Source: Pseudomonas sp. MM223 (GTDB taxonomy: Bacteria > Pseudomonadota > Gammaproteobacteria > Pseudomonadales > Pseudomonadaceae). Taken from it: a stretch of 64,000 bases of DNA. Of this stretch, positions 25,792 through 34,459 are shown piece after piece (the first letter of the stretch is position 1; every line of letters starts with the position of its first letter). The stretch spans positions 5,005,501 through 5,069,500 of the forward strand of contig OX352322.1 in NCBI GenBank assembly GCA_947090765.1, in the 5' to 3' direction. The notes beneath the pieces are model-generated. The model ran no database searches and had not been told where the DNA came from. It saw only the letters and a program-made list of their open reading frames with translations. The position numbers and the translations under genes are program-made.

Positions 25792-26391
25792 TCACTCGGT
25801 GCCATGGTTACGCTGAAACGTCTCCACCCCCATCGCCTTGATTTGCCCCTCGATCAACGCCTCGAACGGTGCCAGCAGCGCATCGAAGCAGGCCGGTTGC
25901 TCCAACGCATTCAACGCCCCCACCACCGCCTCGATCGTCGACAGCGCGCCCACTTCCGGCGCCTTGCGCAGCCGATAACGCGAGGGTGCGACTGCGCCCA
26001 GCGTCACCCGCGGCAACCCCTCCAGTAACGGGTTCATGTACAGCAGCTTGCGCGCCTTGCGCCAGGTACCGTCAGGCACGATCAGCAACAACGGCGTGTG
26101 GTCGACCTTGCCATAGGCCGTCAGCACCTGAGCACCATCGCCCGGGAACAGTAGGGCCGGCCGATAACCAGGTGTTGCCAGCAGTTCACCCAAGTCATCG
26201 AATACCTCGCCTACCCGCAGCTCGGCGTTGTTCAGGCCAAGGGCAGCAAGGCGCGCGGTATTCAGGGCATGGGCAGTTTCACTGGGGTGCTGCAGCAGGA
26301 TGACGCGGGTGCGGCTGTCGAGCGCTGGAATCAGTGGGCAGAGGCAATGGTCGAGCGGGCGCAGGCAGCGCTCGCAGCGGGGTCTGGGCAT
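25792..26391 (-). CDS. tapT: tRNA-uridine aminocarboxypropyltransferase TapT (DTW domain)
   Basis: A 199-residue DTW-domain enzyme. TapT transfers the aminocarboxypropyl group from SAM to U47 of several tRNAs (acp3U). The N-terminal Zn-like cysteines are CERCLRPLDHCLC; next come VILLQHPSETAHALNTARL and the DTW-type LIVPDGTWRKARKLLYMNP. LSTIEAVVGALNALE completes the family pattern. ATG 26391 has AAGGAG 5 nt before it. It lies between two REP pairs and appears monocistronic. Confidence 0.9.
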   Translation of the reverse strand: MPRPRCERCLRPLDHCLCPLIPALDSRTRVILLQHPSETAHALNTARLAALGLNNAELRVGEVFDDLGELLATPGYRPALLFPGDGAQVLTAYGKVDHTPLLLIVPDGTWRKARKLLYMNPLLEGLPRVTLGAVAPSRYRLRKAPEVGALSTIEAVVGALNALEQPACFDALLAPFEALIEGQIKAMGVETFQRNHGTE

Positions 26392-26426
26392 GGGGTTCTC
26401 CTTGGCGGGAACAGTTTGCCACAGAA

Positions 26427-26535
26427 CCGGGGCCCGCTTTGCGGGCCATTCGCAGCACAAGGCTGCTCCTACAGGGACGCGCATGCCTTTGGAGGTGCAG
26501 CCTTGCGCTGGGAATGGGCCGCAAGGCGGCCCCGG
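26427..26535. repeat. Degenerate REP pair
   Basis: The left unit 26427-26473 is standard. The right unit 26488-26535 is decayed (GGAGGTGCAGCCTTGCGCTGGG), with several substitutions in its core. The outer GGGGCC hairpins remain. Confidence 0.8.
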
Positions 26536-26540
26536 CGATC

Positions 26541-28106
26541 TCAACGGTTGAAACGCTCCGCCAGGCTGTGCAGGTACTCCGCCATGCGCTCCAGGTCCTG
26601 GCTGATTTCTGCCCCCTGCCTGGCCTGCCCGGCACTCTGGTCACACAACTGGGCAATCCTCACGATCTGCTGGTTGATGTCCTCGGCCACATGGCTCTGC
26701 TGCTCCGACGCCGTCGCCATCTGCTGGCTCATGCCGGTGATGCGGCTGACCGCCTGGGCAATCCCGCTCAACGCCGCCTGCACTGCCTCTACGCTGTGCA
26801 CGCTGTCCCGCGAGATCTGCTCACCCCGGTTGGCGGTGCTCACTGCCCGCTCTGCCCCCGCGCGCAACGAGGCGATGATGTGGTGAATCTCATCGGTGGA
26901 TGCGCGGGTACGCTGGGCCAGCGAGCGCACTTCATCGGCCACCACGGCAAACCCCCGCCCCTGCTCACCCGCGCGCGCCGCCTCGATGGCAGCGTTGAGC
27001 GCCAGCAGGTTGGTCTGCTCGGCAATCGAGGTAATCACATCGACCACGCTACCGATAGACTGGGTCTGCTCGGCCAGGGCATTGACCGCCTGACCGATGT
27101 CATTGACGGCATCACTCATGCTGCCCATGGCCTTGAGGCTCTGCAACGCCAGCTCGCTGCCATGCTGCGCAAGCTGGTCGGCATCGCCGGCCGCATGCGC
27201 CGTGCTTTGCACATTGTGGGTGACTTGCTGGATGGTCGCCGCCATCTGCGCAATGGCCGTGGCCGATTGGTCGGTCTCATTGCGCTGGCGGTCTAGCATC
27301 TGCGCCTGGGCATCGGACAGATCGGACGACTGCGCAGCCCGCGACTTCACCCCAACCCCGGCATCCACCAAGCGGGTCAAGGCCGTTTGCAAGCGCGCTT
27401 CCTCGCTGATGATGGCCAGGTCAAGCTGGCCTTGCAGGCCCGGGTTGTCACTGTAGGTGAGCGCCACCAACGGGCTGGTGAAGGCCTTGGGGTGCTCGGC
27501 CAACGTGCGGCGGATAGCCTGGTTCTGCCGGTGCTCGACCAGGTACCAGGCCAACAGCAGGCTGGCCATCAGTACCCCAAGCGCTGCATAGGCCGGCAGC
27601 CACAAGTAACCGGCAGCCGACAGCAGGCCTGCGCCGATCAGCGGCCAGCCGTGGGCCAACCCATGCCCCAACCTCGCCACCCAAGGCACGGCTGAGCGGC
27701 CAGCCCGCAGGCGTGCATACAGCGCCTCGGCACGGCGAATCTGCTCGCGCGTGGGCACCGAGCGCACCGACTCGTAACCACTGATGCGGCCCTGCTCGTA
27801 GATCGCCGTGACGTAGGCGCTAACCCAGTAGTAGTCGCCGTTCTTTGCCCGGTTCTTGACCACTCCCATCCAGGGTTTGCCCTGCTTGATCGTTTCCCAC
27901 ATATGCCCGAACACCGATGGCGGCATATCCGGGTGGCGCACCAGGTTGTGCGGTTGACCGACCAACTCGTCGTAGGTGAACCCGCTGATCGCCACGAAGG
28001 CTTCGTTGCAGTAAGTGATGCGGCTGTTGAGGTCCGTGGTGGAAATCAGGCGTTGATCGCTGGAGAAGGTTCTTTCGTGCTCAGTGACGGGCAAATTCAT
28101 GCGCAT
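26541..28106 (-). CDS. aer: Aerotaxis receptor, Aer type (PAS plus methyl-accepting domain)
   Basis: A 521-residue chemoreceptor. The PAS domain spans residues about 10-120: [46 protein letters not shown], which are typical FAD-binding Aer features. A membrane hairpin follows near residues 155-195. The signalling hairpin has [24 protein letters not shown] text ([19 protein letters not shown]), then [21 protein letters not shown] 28106 has AAGGA 8 nt upstream. A sigma-28 consensus promoter lies at 28181-28207. P. putida has three Aer homologues; which one this is cannot be told with certainty. Confidence 0.9.
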   Translation of the reverse strand: MRMNLPVTEHERTFSSDQRLISTTDLNSRITYCNEAFVAISGFTYDELVGQPHNLVRHPDMPPSVFGHMWETIKQGKPWMGVVKNRAKNGDYYWVSAYVTAIYEQGRISGYESVRSVPTREQIRRAEALYARLRAGRSAVPWVARLGHGLAHGWPLIGAGLLSAAGYLWLPAYAALGVLMASLLLAWYLVEHRQNQAIRRTLAEHPKAFTSPLVALTYSDNPGLQGQLDLAIISEEARLQTALTRLVDAGVGVKSRAAQSSDLSDAQAQMLDRQRNETDQSATAIAQMAATIQQVTHNVQSTAHAAGDADQLAQHGSELALQSLKAMGSMSDAVNDIGQAVNALAEQTQSIGSVVDVITSIAEQTNLLALNAAIEAARAGEQGRGFAVVADEVRSLAQRTRASTDEIHHIIASLRAGAERAVSTANRGEQISRDSVHSVEAVQAALSGIAQAVSRITGMSQQMATASEQQSHVAEDINQQIVRIAQLCDQSAGQARQGAEISQDLERMAEYLHSLAERFNR

Positions 28107-28180
28107 CTGGGCGATCCTTGCAGGATGAAATAAGGGGAAAATCATCAGCGCAAGTTGATATGTAGCAGAGCGCTATCAGG

Positions 28181-28207
28181 TTAGCGGTCAGCTTTTGCCG
28201 GAATTTA
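28181..28207 (-). promoter_or_regulatory. Sigma-28 (FliA) promoter of aer
   Basis: On the minus strand TAAA (28207-28204), exactly 15 nt, then ACCGCTAA (28188-28181). The FliA consensus is TAAA-N15-GCCGATAA, so the -10 matches 6 of 8. It is about 75 nt ahead of the ATG and fits the expression of chemoreceptors. Confidence 0.65.
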
Positions 28208-28242
28208 ACGCCGCCCGACGGAATGCATGAATGTGTCGCGTC

Positions 28243-29136
28243 TCAGCCCACGTTCAGCTGGCTTTTCAGCAGGTCGCGGAAGGTCTGGATCAGGGGTTCA
28301 CGGCTACGCCCGCGGCGAATGATCAGCGAGAACGGCGCCTGATAGCCAAAGGTCGACGGCGACAGCACGCGCAAGTCGCCCTTGTCGACCCAGGCCTGGG
28401 CATAGTGCTCGGGCAGGTAGCCGATATAGGCGCCGGAAAGGATCAGAATCAACTGCGCCTCCATGCTCTCAACCGTCGCCGCGCTGTGCTTGAAGCCATG
28501 CCGGGCCAGCTCGGCCTGGCTCCAGTAGCCGCGCCCGACCATGCGCTGCTGCGTCACCACCTGCTCGGGGATGCGCCGCTCGTTGTACAACGGGTGGCGG
28601 CTGCTGCAGTACAACCAGTGCTGTTCACGGTACAACGGCTGGTAGAGCAGGCCGCTCATGCGCGAGGAAAACGCGCCAATGGCCAGGTCCAGGCGGTTGT
28701 CCTGCACACCCAGTTGCAACTCGTAAGGGCTGGACACCGACAGGTGCAGGTGCACCGCCGGGTGCTCCTGGCTGTAGGCGCCGATAGCTTCGGCCAGCGG
28801 CAAGGCCCGGTCACCGACCGTGGAGTCGATAACCCCAAGGTTGAGGGTGCCACGCAACTCGCCCTTGAGGGCAGCAGCATACTGCTCGAAGCCATCCAGT
28901 TCGGCCAGAAGCCGCAGGGTTTCCTGGTGGAACAGCTCACCCTTGCTGGTCAGGCTGAAGCCGCCACGGCCGCGATGGCACAGCACGATACCCAGCGCGC
29001 CCTCCAACTGGCTCATGTAGGTGCTGATAGCCGAGGTCGACAGGTTCAGCTCGCGCTGCGCGTTGGCGAAACCCTGGTGGCGCACCACGCTGATGAAGAT
29101 GCGCAGCAGTTTCAGGTCGGGCAAGGTCGAGGCCAT
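28243..29136 (-). CDS. gbuR: LysR-family regulator, GbuR-like
   Basis: A 297-residue LysR regulator. The HTH is FISVVRHQGFANAQRELNLS followed by TSAISTYMSQLEGALG. The effector domain includes LNLGVIDSTVGDRALPLAEA and AQLILILSGAYIGYLPEHY. It is divergent from gbuA, as in P. aeruginosa where GbuR activates gbuA in response to 4-guanidinobutyrate. A perfect 9-6-9 palindrome lies between them. The name rests on this context and length. ATG 29136 was preferred over TTG 29154. Confidence 0.8.
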   Translation of the reverse strand: MASTLPDLKLLRIFISVVRHQGFANAQRELNLSTSAISTYMSQLEGALGIVLCHRGRGGFSLTSKGELFHQETLRLLAELDGFEQYAAALKGELRGTLNLGVIDSTVGDRALPLAEAIGAYSQEHPAVHLHLSVSSPYELQLGVQDNRLDLAIGAFSSRMSGLLYQPLYREQHWLYCSSRHPLYNERRIPEQVVTQQRMVGRGYWSQAELARHGFKHSAATVESMEAQLILILSGAYIGYLPEHYAQAWVDKGDLRVLSPSTFGYQAPFSLIIRRGRSREPLIQTFRDLLKSQLNVG

Positions 29137-29190
29137 GGTGCAACGATTCCGCAAGGGTATTTGCGCGCAGTCTAACCGCTCTGCCGGCCT

Positions 29191-29214
29191 TTAGTTCAGA
29201 AAATCCTGAACTAA
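29191..29214. promoter_or_regulatory. Perfect 9-6-9 palindrome, candidate GbuR operator
   Basis: TTAGTTCAG-AAAATC-CTGAACTAA lies in the gbuR/gbuA intergenic region, 55 nt from gbuR and 147 nt from gbuA. LysR regulators bind such sites between divergent genes. Binding is inferred. Confidence 0.6.
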
Positions 29215-29361
29215 GTATTTGTCGGTAGCGATTCTTCCCCGGCACTACCTTGAGCAGACTTGGCCGAAATGTCCCTGCCCGCCGGCAAAACCACACTTGA
29301 AAGGCGCGCGGCGGCACAGGTTCGAACAAACAAAACAATCGACCGACTGATGAGGCCCACC

Positions 29362-30312
29362 GTGGACAAGACTCTCCACCAACCACTGGGCGGCAACGAA
29401 ATGCCGCGTTTCGGCGGCATCGCCACCATGCTCCGTCTCCCCCACCTGCAAAGCGCCCAAGGCCTGGATGCCGCCTTCATCGGCGTACCCCTGGACATCG
29501 GCACCTCGCTGCGCTCCGGCACCCGCTTCGGCCCGCGGCAGATCCGCGCCGAATCGGTAATGATCCGCCCGTACAACATGGCCACCGGTGCCGCCCCGTT
29601 CGACTCGCTGTCGGTAGCCGACATCGGTGACGTGGCAATCAACACCTTCAACCTGCTGGACGCCGTGCGCATCATCGAAGAAGCGTATGACGAGATCGTC
29701 GAGCACAACGTCATCCCCATGACCCTGGGTGGCGACCACACCATCACCCTGCCGATCCTGCGTGCGCTGCACAAGAAGCACGGCAAGATCGGCCTGGTGC
29801 ACATCGACGCCCACGCCGACGTCAACGACCACATGTTCGGCGAGAAGATCGCCCACGGCACCACCTTCCGCCGCGCCGTGGAAGAAGGCCTGCTCGATTG
29901 CGACCGCGTGGTACAGATCGGCCTGCGCGCCCAGGGCTACACCGCCGACGACTTCAACTGGAGCCGCCGTCAGGGCTTCCGCGTGGTCCAGGCCGAAGAG
30001 TGCTGGCACAAATCGCTGGAACCACTGATGGCCGAAGTACGGGAAAAAGTCGGCGGCGGCCCGGTGTACCTGTCGTTCGACATCGACGGCATCGACCCGG
30101 CCTGGGCGCCCGGCACCGGCACCCCGGAAATCGGCGGCTTGACCACCATCCAGGCGATGGAGATCATTCGCGGCTGCCACGGCCTGGACCTGATCGGCTG
30201 TGACCTCGTCGAAGTCTCCCCGCCTTACGACACCACCGGCAACACCTCGCTGCTCGGTGCCAACCTGCTGTTCGAGATGCTCTGCGTGCTACCGGGCGTC
30301 GTGCGTCGTTAA
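29362..30312 (+). CDS. gbuA: Guanidinobutyrase GbuA (agmatinase/ureohydrolase family)
   Basis: A 316-residue Mn2+ ureohydrolase that splits 4-guanidinobutyrate into GABA and urea. The metal ligands are in GGDHTITLP, HIDAHADVNDH and SFDIDGIDPAWAPGTGTPE. It is nearly identical in text to P. aeruginosa GbuA over MPRFGGIATM, MIRPYNMATGAAPFDS and ECWHKSLEPLMAEVREK. GTG 29362 was chosen because family members start M/V-DKxLHQPLGGNEMPR; GAGG lies 7 nt before it, and ATG 29350 is an alternative. Agmatinase activity (SpeB) is the nearest alternative call. Confidence 0.9.
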   Translation: MDKTLHQPLGGNEMPRFGGIATMLRLPHLQSAQGLDAAFIGVPLDIGTSLRSGTRFGPRQIRAESVMIRPYNMATGAAPFDSLSVADIGDVAINTFNLLDAVRIIEEAYDEIVEHNVIPMTLGGDHTITLPILRALHKKHGKIGLVHIDAHADVNDHMFGEKIAHGTTFRRAVEEGLLDCDRVVQIGLRAQGYTADDFNWSRRQGFRVVQAEECWHKSLEPLMAEVREKVGGGPVYLSFDIDGIDPAWAPGTGTPEIGGLTTIQAMEIIRGCHGLDLIGCDLVEVSPPYDTTGNTSLLGANLLFEMLCVLPGVVRR

Positions 30313-30444
30313 TACCGCTACACCCCGGCAGGAGCCATGAGGGAGGGCCACAGAGGCCCGCCAACAACACGACAAGACCGCCGGGCGCCGTGAACCGCCC
30401 GCGTGGTCGATCTCGCCATAATAAAGATAATCGGGAGAACCCCA

Positions 30445-31824
30445 ATGGCCTTGGACATCATTGTTGTAATGATCTACACCGCCGGCATGCTCGGGCTTGG
30501 CTGGTACGGCATGCGGCGCGCGAAAACCCATGAAGACTACCTGGTAGCCGGGCGCAACCTCGGCCCGGTGTTGTACATGGGCACCATGGCCACTACCGTG
30601 CTTGGTGGCGCTTCCACCGTCGGCACCGTGCGTTTGGGCTACGTCCACGGCATTTCTGGCTTCTGGCTGTGCGCAGCCTTGGGCCTGGGCATCATCGCCA
30701 TCAACCTGTTCCTGGCCAAACCGTTGCTGCGCTTGCGCATCTTCACCGTGACCCAGGTGCTTGAGCAACGCTACAACCCGACCGCACGCCAGGCCAGCGC
30801 CGTGATCATGCTGGCTTACGCGCTGATGATCGGCGTCACCTCGACACTGGCCATGGCCACCGTATTGCAGGTGCTGCTGGACCTGCCGTTCTGGGCTTCG
30901 CTGCTGCTCGGCGGCGGTGTGGTGGTGCTGTACTCCACCATTGGCGGCATGTGGTCGCTGACCCTGACCGACATCGTCCAGTTCGTGATCAAGACCGTCG
31001 GCCTGATGTTCATCCTGCTGCCGGTGTGCCTGTACAAGGCTGGTGGCTGGGACACCCTGGTGGCCAAATTGCCAGCGGCCAGCTTCCAGCTGACCACCAT
31101 TGGCTGGGACACCATCATCACCTACTTCCTGATCTATTTCTTCGGCATCCTGATCGGCCAGGATATCTGGCAGCGTGTGTTCACCGCCCGTGACGAAAAG
31201 GTCTGCCAGCGTGCCGGTACCGTTGCCGGTGTTTACTGTGTGGTGTACGGCCTGGCCTGCGCTGCCATCGGCATGGCGGCCCATGTGCTGATGCCTGACC
31301 TGGCCAACCCGAACAACGCCTTTGCAGAGATGATCAAGAGCACCTTGCCCGATGGCATCCGTGGCCTGCTGATGGCCGCAGCCCTGGCAGCCATGATGTC
31401 CACCGCCAGTGCCGGCCTGCTGGCCGCCTCGACCACCGTTACCGAAGACCTGCTGCCCAAGCTGCGCGGCGGCAAACAGTCGAGCCTGGGCATGAGCCGC
31501 CTGTTCACCTTGCTCACCGGCCTGGTGGTGCTGGGGATCGCGCTGATGGTCAACGACGTGATCAACGCGTTGACCCTGGCCTACAACCTGCTGGTTGGCG
31601 GCATGCTGATCCCGCTGATCGGGGCGATCTTCTGGAAACGTGCGACCACGGCCGGCGCGATTGCCAGCATGTCGCTGGGCTTTGCCACGGCGCTGCTGTT
31701 CATGTTCAAGGACGGGCTGGAGGCCAACACGCCGATCTACTACAGCCTGGCGATTGGCTTGGTGAGCTTTGTGGTGGTTAGCCTGATGTCGCGCAAACCA
31801 GTCGGTGCTGTGAACCTGGCCTGA
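30445..31824 (+). CDS. Sodium:solute symporter (SSS family)
   Basis: A 459-residue membrane transporter with about thirteen transmembrane helices. GRNLGPVLYMGTMATTVLGG near residue 40, TLTDIVQFVIKTVGL, and LRGLLMAAALAAMMSTASAG-type text (GIRGLLMAAALAAMMSTASA) hold the Na+-site residues of SSS proteins. Position directly after gbuA and on the same strand suggests uptake of 4-guanidinobutyrate or a related compound; this is inference. GGGAGA precedes ATG 30445. The 132-nt gap to gbuA has no obvious terminator. Confidence 0.85.
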   Translation: MALDIIVVMIYTAGMLGLGWYGMRRAKTHEDYLVAGRNLGPVLYMGTMATTVLGGASTVGTVRLGYVHGISGFWLCAALGLGIIAINLFLAKPLLRLRIFTVTQVLEQRYNPTARQASAVIMLAYALMIGVTSTLAMATVLQVLLDLPFWASLLLGGGVVVLYSTIGGMWSLTLTDIVQFVIKTVGLMFILLPVCLYKAGGWDTLVAKLPAASFQLTTIGWDTIITYFLIYFFGILIGQDIWQRVFTARDEKVCQRAGTVAGVYCVVYGLACAAIGMAAHVLMPDLANPNNAFAEMIKSTLPDGIRGLLMAAALAAMMSTASAGLLAASTTVTEDLLPKLRGGKQSSLGMSRLFTLLTGLVVLGIALMVNDVINALTLAYNLLVGGMLIPLIGAIFWKRATTAGAIASMSLGFATALLFMFKDGLEANTPIYYSLAIGLVSFVVVSLMSRKPVGAVNLA

Positions 31825-31845
31825 TAGGTCTCGGCTGCCTGAACT

Positions 31846-31939
31846 GGCCCTATCGCCGGCAAGCCAGCTCCCACAAAGAATGCACAGGACCTGAGGCTTG
31901 TGCAGTACCTGTGGGAGCTGGCTTGCCGGCGATAGGGCC
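31846..31939. repeat. REP inverted pair, perfect 30-bp arms
   Basis: Arms 31846-31875 and 31910-31939 are of the GCCGGCAAGCC class, located after the symporter gene. Confidence 0.88.
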
Positions 31940-31965
31940 GGTAGAGATGACAACCAATTGCCAGA

Positions 31966-32006
31966 TACAAAAAGGCCGCTGCACCCACCCAGGTGCTGCG
32001 GCCTTT
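31966..32006 (-). terminator. Strong terminator of the PA1414-like transcript
   Basis: AAAGGCCGC-T-GCACC pairs with GGTGC-T-GCGGCCTTT (one mismatch). On the minus strand it ends in TTTTTG. It lies 20 nt beyond the small ORF, which gives the locus a defined 3' end. Confidence 0.8.
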
Positions 32007-32025
32007 GTCTTGCTCTTCATTAGGG

Positions 32026-32154
32026 TCAGCGACGACGCGGTTGCCGTTTGCGCTGCTCTTCATCAGTCGGGATCGGCACCGGCTGCAAGGGTGGTGGAAT
32101 CAGCCCCAAGGCGACCGCCAGGTCGTGGAGCCAGTTGGACAGTGGTTTATTCAT
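32026..32154 (-). CDS. PA1414-like small protein (42 residues), possible SicX-type sRNA locus
   Basis: A 42-residue frame: MNKPLSNWLHDLAVALGLIP, then PPLQPVPIPTDEE and a basic end QRKRQPRRR. An amphipathic helix is followed by a Pro-rich linker and Arg tail. AAGGGGG lies 6 nt before ATG 32154. It resembles the small PA1414 protein of P. aeruginosa, which lies close to gbuA there too (recalled). In that species the oxygen-responsive sRNA SicX is produced from the PA1414 leader under ANR. Here an ANR/FNR box sits upstream (32269-32282) and a terminator downstream. Translation and sRNA function are not proven by sequence. Confidence 0.7.
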   Translation of the reverse strand: MNKPLSNWLHDLAVALGLIPPPLQPVPIPTDEEQRKRQPRRR

Positions 32155-32240
32155 AATGCCCCCTTGACGGGTCAGCCTCACGGCGAATCAATCCTGGGAT
32201 GTTTCATACAGATCATAGCCTGATGTCCTGTATTACGCAT
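32155..32240 (-). ncRNA. Possible SicX-like leader RNA of the PA1414 locus
   Basis: From the ANR box spacing, a start near 32234 is predicted, giving a leader of about 80 nt before the small ORF. In P. aeruginosa the equivalent leader is the sRNA SicX. I cannot align it from memory. The boundaries are estimates; only the promoter element, ORF and terminator are seen. Confidence 0.3.
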
Positions 32241-32268
32241 GCCTATGCTGTTACAGATAAGGGCCATT

Positions 32269-32282
32269 TTGACGCGGATCAA
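32269..32282. promoter_or_regulatory. ANR/FNR box upstream of the PA1414-like ORF
   Basis: TTGAC-GCGG-ATCAA matches TTGAT-N4-ATCAA at 9 of 10 bases. It overlaps the stop codon of the upstream LysR gene. A CATAGG element lies at the distance expected of a -10 for a class II FNR promoter reading toward the small ORF. Confidence 0.65.
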
Positions 32283-33172
32283 GCCCTGGCGGCGCATTCC
32301 GACGACTGGTTAATCGTTTCGCTTTGTTGCAGGTCGACCCACGCCTGCAAATTCGCCCCACGCATACCCTGACGCCACATCAGCCAGGTGACCGCCTGAT
32401 CGAACGGCGCCTGCAGCCGGTGCACCCTTACCTGATTACGCCCAGGCAGGCTGTCGAGCATTGACTGGGCCATCATCGCCACGCCTGCGCCGGCGATTAC
32501 GCAGGCCAGCATGCTCTGGTACGACTCGATCTCCATCACCCGGCCCATGGGGGTATGGGCGTGGGCATACCACGCCTCCAGGCGCATGCGGTACGAACAG
32601 CCCTGGCGGAACGTGAACACTGCCTTGCCTGCCACATCCTTGGCGCTATGCACGGCCGGGTGCTCGGGGCTGGTAATCAGCACCAGCTGCTCGTCGCACA
32701 GCGGCACGCCATCCAGCCCGGCCAGGTTCAATGGCCCATCCACCAGGGCGGCATCCAGGCGGTGACTCAGCAGGCCTTCCAGCAGCTCGCCACTAGGGGC
32801 GGCGCGCACTTGCAGGTTAACCGCCGGGTAAGCCTGGTGATAGCGCGCCAGCAACGCCGGCAAATGGGTCGCCGCCGTGCTGTACATGGTCCCCAGCACG
32901 AAGTCCCCCGCGGGCTGACCACCTCGCACAGCCGCCAGCGCTTCGTCACGCAAAGCCGACATACGGTGAGCGTAATCCAGCAGCACCTTGCCCGCGGGTG
33001 ACAGTTGCAAACGCTGGCGTTCGCGCAGGAACAGCTCGACGCCCAGCTGTTCCTCCAGTTGGCGCAGGCGCGTCGACAGGTTCGACGGCACACGATGCAG
33101 GCGCTCTGCGGCCCGGGTAACCGAACCTTCCTCGGCCACAGCCTGGAAGATGCGCAGCTGGCTGAACTCCAT
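32279..33172 (-). CDS. LysR-family transcriptional regulator
   Basis: A 297-residue LysR protein. HTH: MEFSQLRIFQAVAEEGSVTR and AAERLHRVPSNLSTRLRQLE. Effector domain: GTMYSTAATHLPALLARYHQ, VFTFRQGCSYRMRLEAWYA (FRxGCSYR is typical of a PtrR/YnfL-like subgroup) and IAGAGVAMMAQSMLDSLPG. ATG 33172 follows GGAGAATGTC. It is divergent from an MFS gene with a perfect T-N11-A palindrome between; that MFS gene is the likely target. Its stop overlaps the ANR box of the next gene. Confidence 0.85.
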   Translation of the reverse strand: MEFSQLRIFQAVAEEGSVTRAAERLHRVPSNLSTRLRQLEEQLGVELFLRERQRLQLSPAGKVLLDYAHRMSALRDEALAAVRGGQPAGDFVLGTMYSTAATHLPALLARYHQAYPAVNLQVRAAPSGELLEGLLSHRLDAALVDGPLNLAGLDGVPLCDEQLVLITSPEHPAVHSAKDVAGKAVFTFRQGCSYRMRLEAWYAHAHTPMGRVMEIESYQSMLACVIAGAGVAMMAQSMLDSLPGRNQVRVHRLQAPFDQAVTWLMWRQGMRGANLQAWVDLQQSETINQSSECAARA

Positions 33173-33208
33173 GACATTCTCCAAAACAGAACAACTTGAT
33201 CATCATTA

Positions 33209-33223
33209 TTCAATTTTATTGAA
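33209..33223. promoter_or_regulatory. LysR T-N11-A palindrome, LysR/MFS intergenic
   Basis: TTCAAT-TTT-ATTGAA is a perfect 6-3-6 inverted repeat containing the canonical T-N11-A. It is 37 nt from the LysR start and 56 nt from the MFS start. Confidence 0.6.
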
Positions 33224-33278
33224 GAGTAAACCGCCCTAACCTGCCAGTCATCGCTTACATCCGTGCAGGAGACTTGTC

Positions 33279-34448
33279 ATGTCGCCACTCATTCAACTGC
33301 TGGCCAGCGCCGTGGCGCTGATGATGGCCATGGGCATCGGCCGCTTCGCCCTCACCCCACAACTGCCGCAACTGATCGCCGAAGGCCAGTTCGACCTGAC
33401 GGTCGCCGGGCTGGTCGCGGCGGCTAACTACCTGGGCTATTTCATGGGCGCGGTGGATGCCATGTTTGCGCGTTCACCCGGCCAGGTGCGCCTGCGCCTG
33501 CATGGCGGGCTGTGGTTGTGCGTGCTGCTGACCCTGGCGTCATGGGCCGCCGACGGCTTCTGGAGCCACCTGCTGCTGCGCTTTGGCACCGGGGTGGCCA
33601 GTGCCTGGGTACTGGTGATGATCACCAGCCTCAGCCAGCAGGTGGCCAACGCGCACAACCGTCAACGGCTGGGTGCCCTGGTGTTTGCAGGGCCCGGCCT
33701 GGGAATCGCCGTGACCGGCCTGTTGGCACTGGTGGCGCATTTGCTGGGGCTGGGCTCGGCAGCACTGTGGCTGATCTATGCCGTGGCCGCGCTGGTGATG
33801 CTGTTGGCCGTGCGGCCTTGGCTGCCACGGGCACTGCAAGCGCCTCCAACCCCGGCGCCAGCGCACCAGGGCCCAACCCGCAGCATTGGCATTGGCCGCC
33901 TCGGGCTGGTGTACGCGCTGTACGGCGTGGGGTACATCCTGCCGGCTACCTTCCTGTCGCAGATGGCCAACCAGCAATTCCGCGGCCAGTGGATGGCCGA
34001 CCTGTTCTGGCCGGCGTTTGGCCTGGCGGCGGCCTTGGGTGTGCTGCTGGTGAGCCTGCGCCGCGGCAGCCGGACTTCGGCCTGGCTCACCGCCACCCTT
34101 TGGTTGCAAGGGCTTGGTGTGCTGGCCTGCCTGATGGGCGGAGGTATTGGGCTGACATTGGGCGTGGTGCTGTGTGGCGGGCCGTTCCTGGCCTGCATGC
34201 AACTGGTGATGCAGCGCTCGCGGGAGCTTGCACCGCATGCTACGCAGCGCAATGCCGGGCTGCTGACCGCATGCTTTGCCCTAGGGCAGTTGAGCGGGCC
34301 TTTGCTGGCGGCGGTCAGCAGCCATTACAGCGGCGGGCTACAGCCGGCGTTGGTGCTGGCGGCGATGGGGCTGGGGCTGGCGGGCGTGCTGGTGGTCACC
34401 AGCGGGCGGAGTATCCAAGCTTGCCAGGCAGCAACCCGGGCAGCCTGA
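33279..34448 (+). CDS. YbfB/YjiJ family MFS transporter
   Basis: A 389-residue MFS protein with twelve transmembrane helices. The start IQLLASAVALMMAMGIGRFA with LTPQLPQLIAEG is the YbfB/YjiJ signature; AANYLGYFMGAVDAMFARSP and VLVMITSLSQQVANAHN follow. YALYGVGYILPATFLSQMA begins the second half. The substrate is unknown. The divergent LysR gene probably controls it. A REP pair follows its stop. Confidence 0.87.
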   Translation: MSPLIQLLASAVALMMAMGIGRFALTPQLPQLIAEGQFDLTVAGLVAAANYLGYFMGAVDAMFARSPGQVRLRLHGGLWLCVLLTLASWAADGFWSHLLLRFGTGVASAWVLVMITSLSQQVANAHNRQRLGALVFAGPGLGIAVTGLLALVAHLLGLGSAALWLIYAVAALVMLLAVRPWLPRALQAPPTPAPAHQGPTRSIGIGRLGLVYALYGVGYILPATFLSQMANQQFRGQWMADLFWPAFGLAAALGVLLVSLRRGSRTSAWLTATLWLQGLGVLACLMGGGIGLTLGVVLCGGPFLACMQLVMQRSRELAPHATQRNAGLLTACFALGQLSGPLLAAVSSHYSGGLQPALVLAAMGLGLAGVLVVTSGRSIQACQAATRAA

Positions 34449-34459
34449 TCAACTGATTT

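Noticed and set aside
30289..31953. Long minus-strand frame opposite the sodium:solute symporter
   Set aside because: Low-complexity His/Gln/Gly-rich translation runs into a REP pair; the plus strand encodes a clear transporter.
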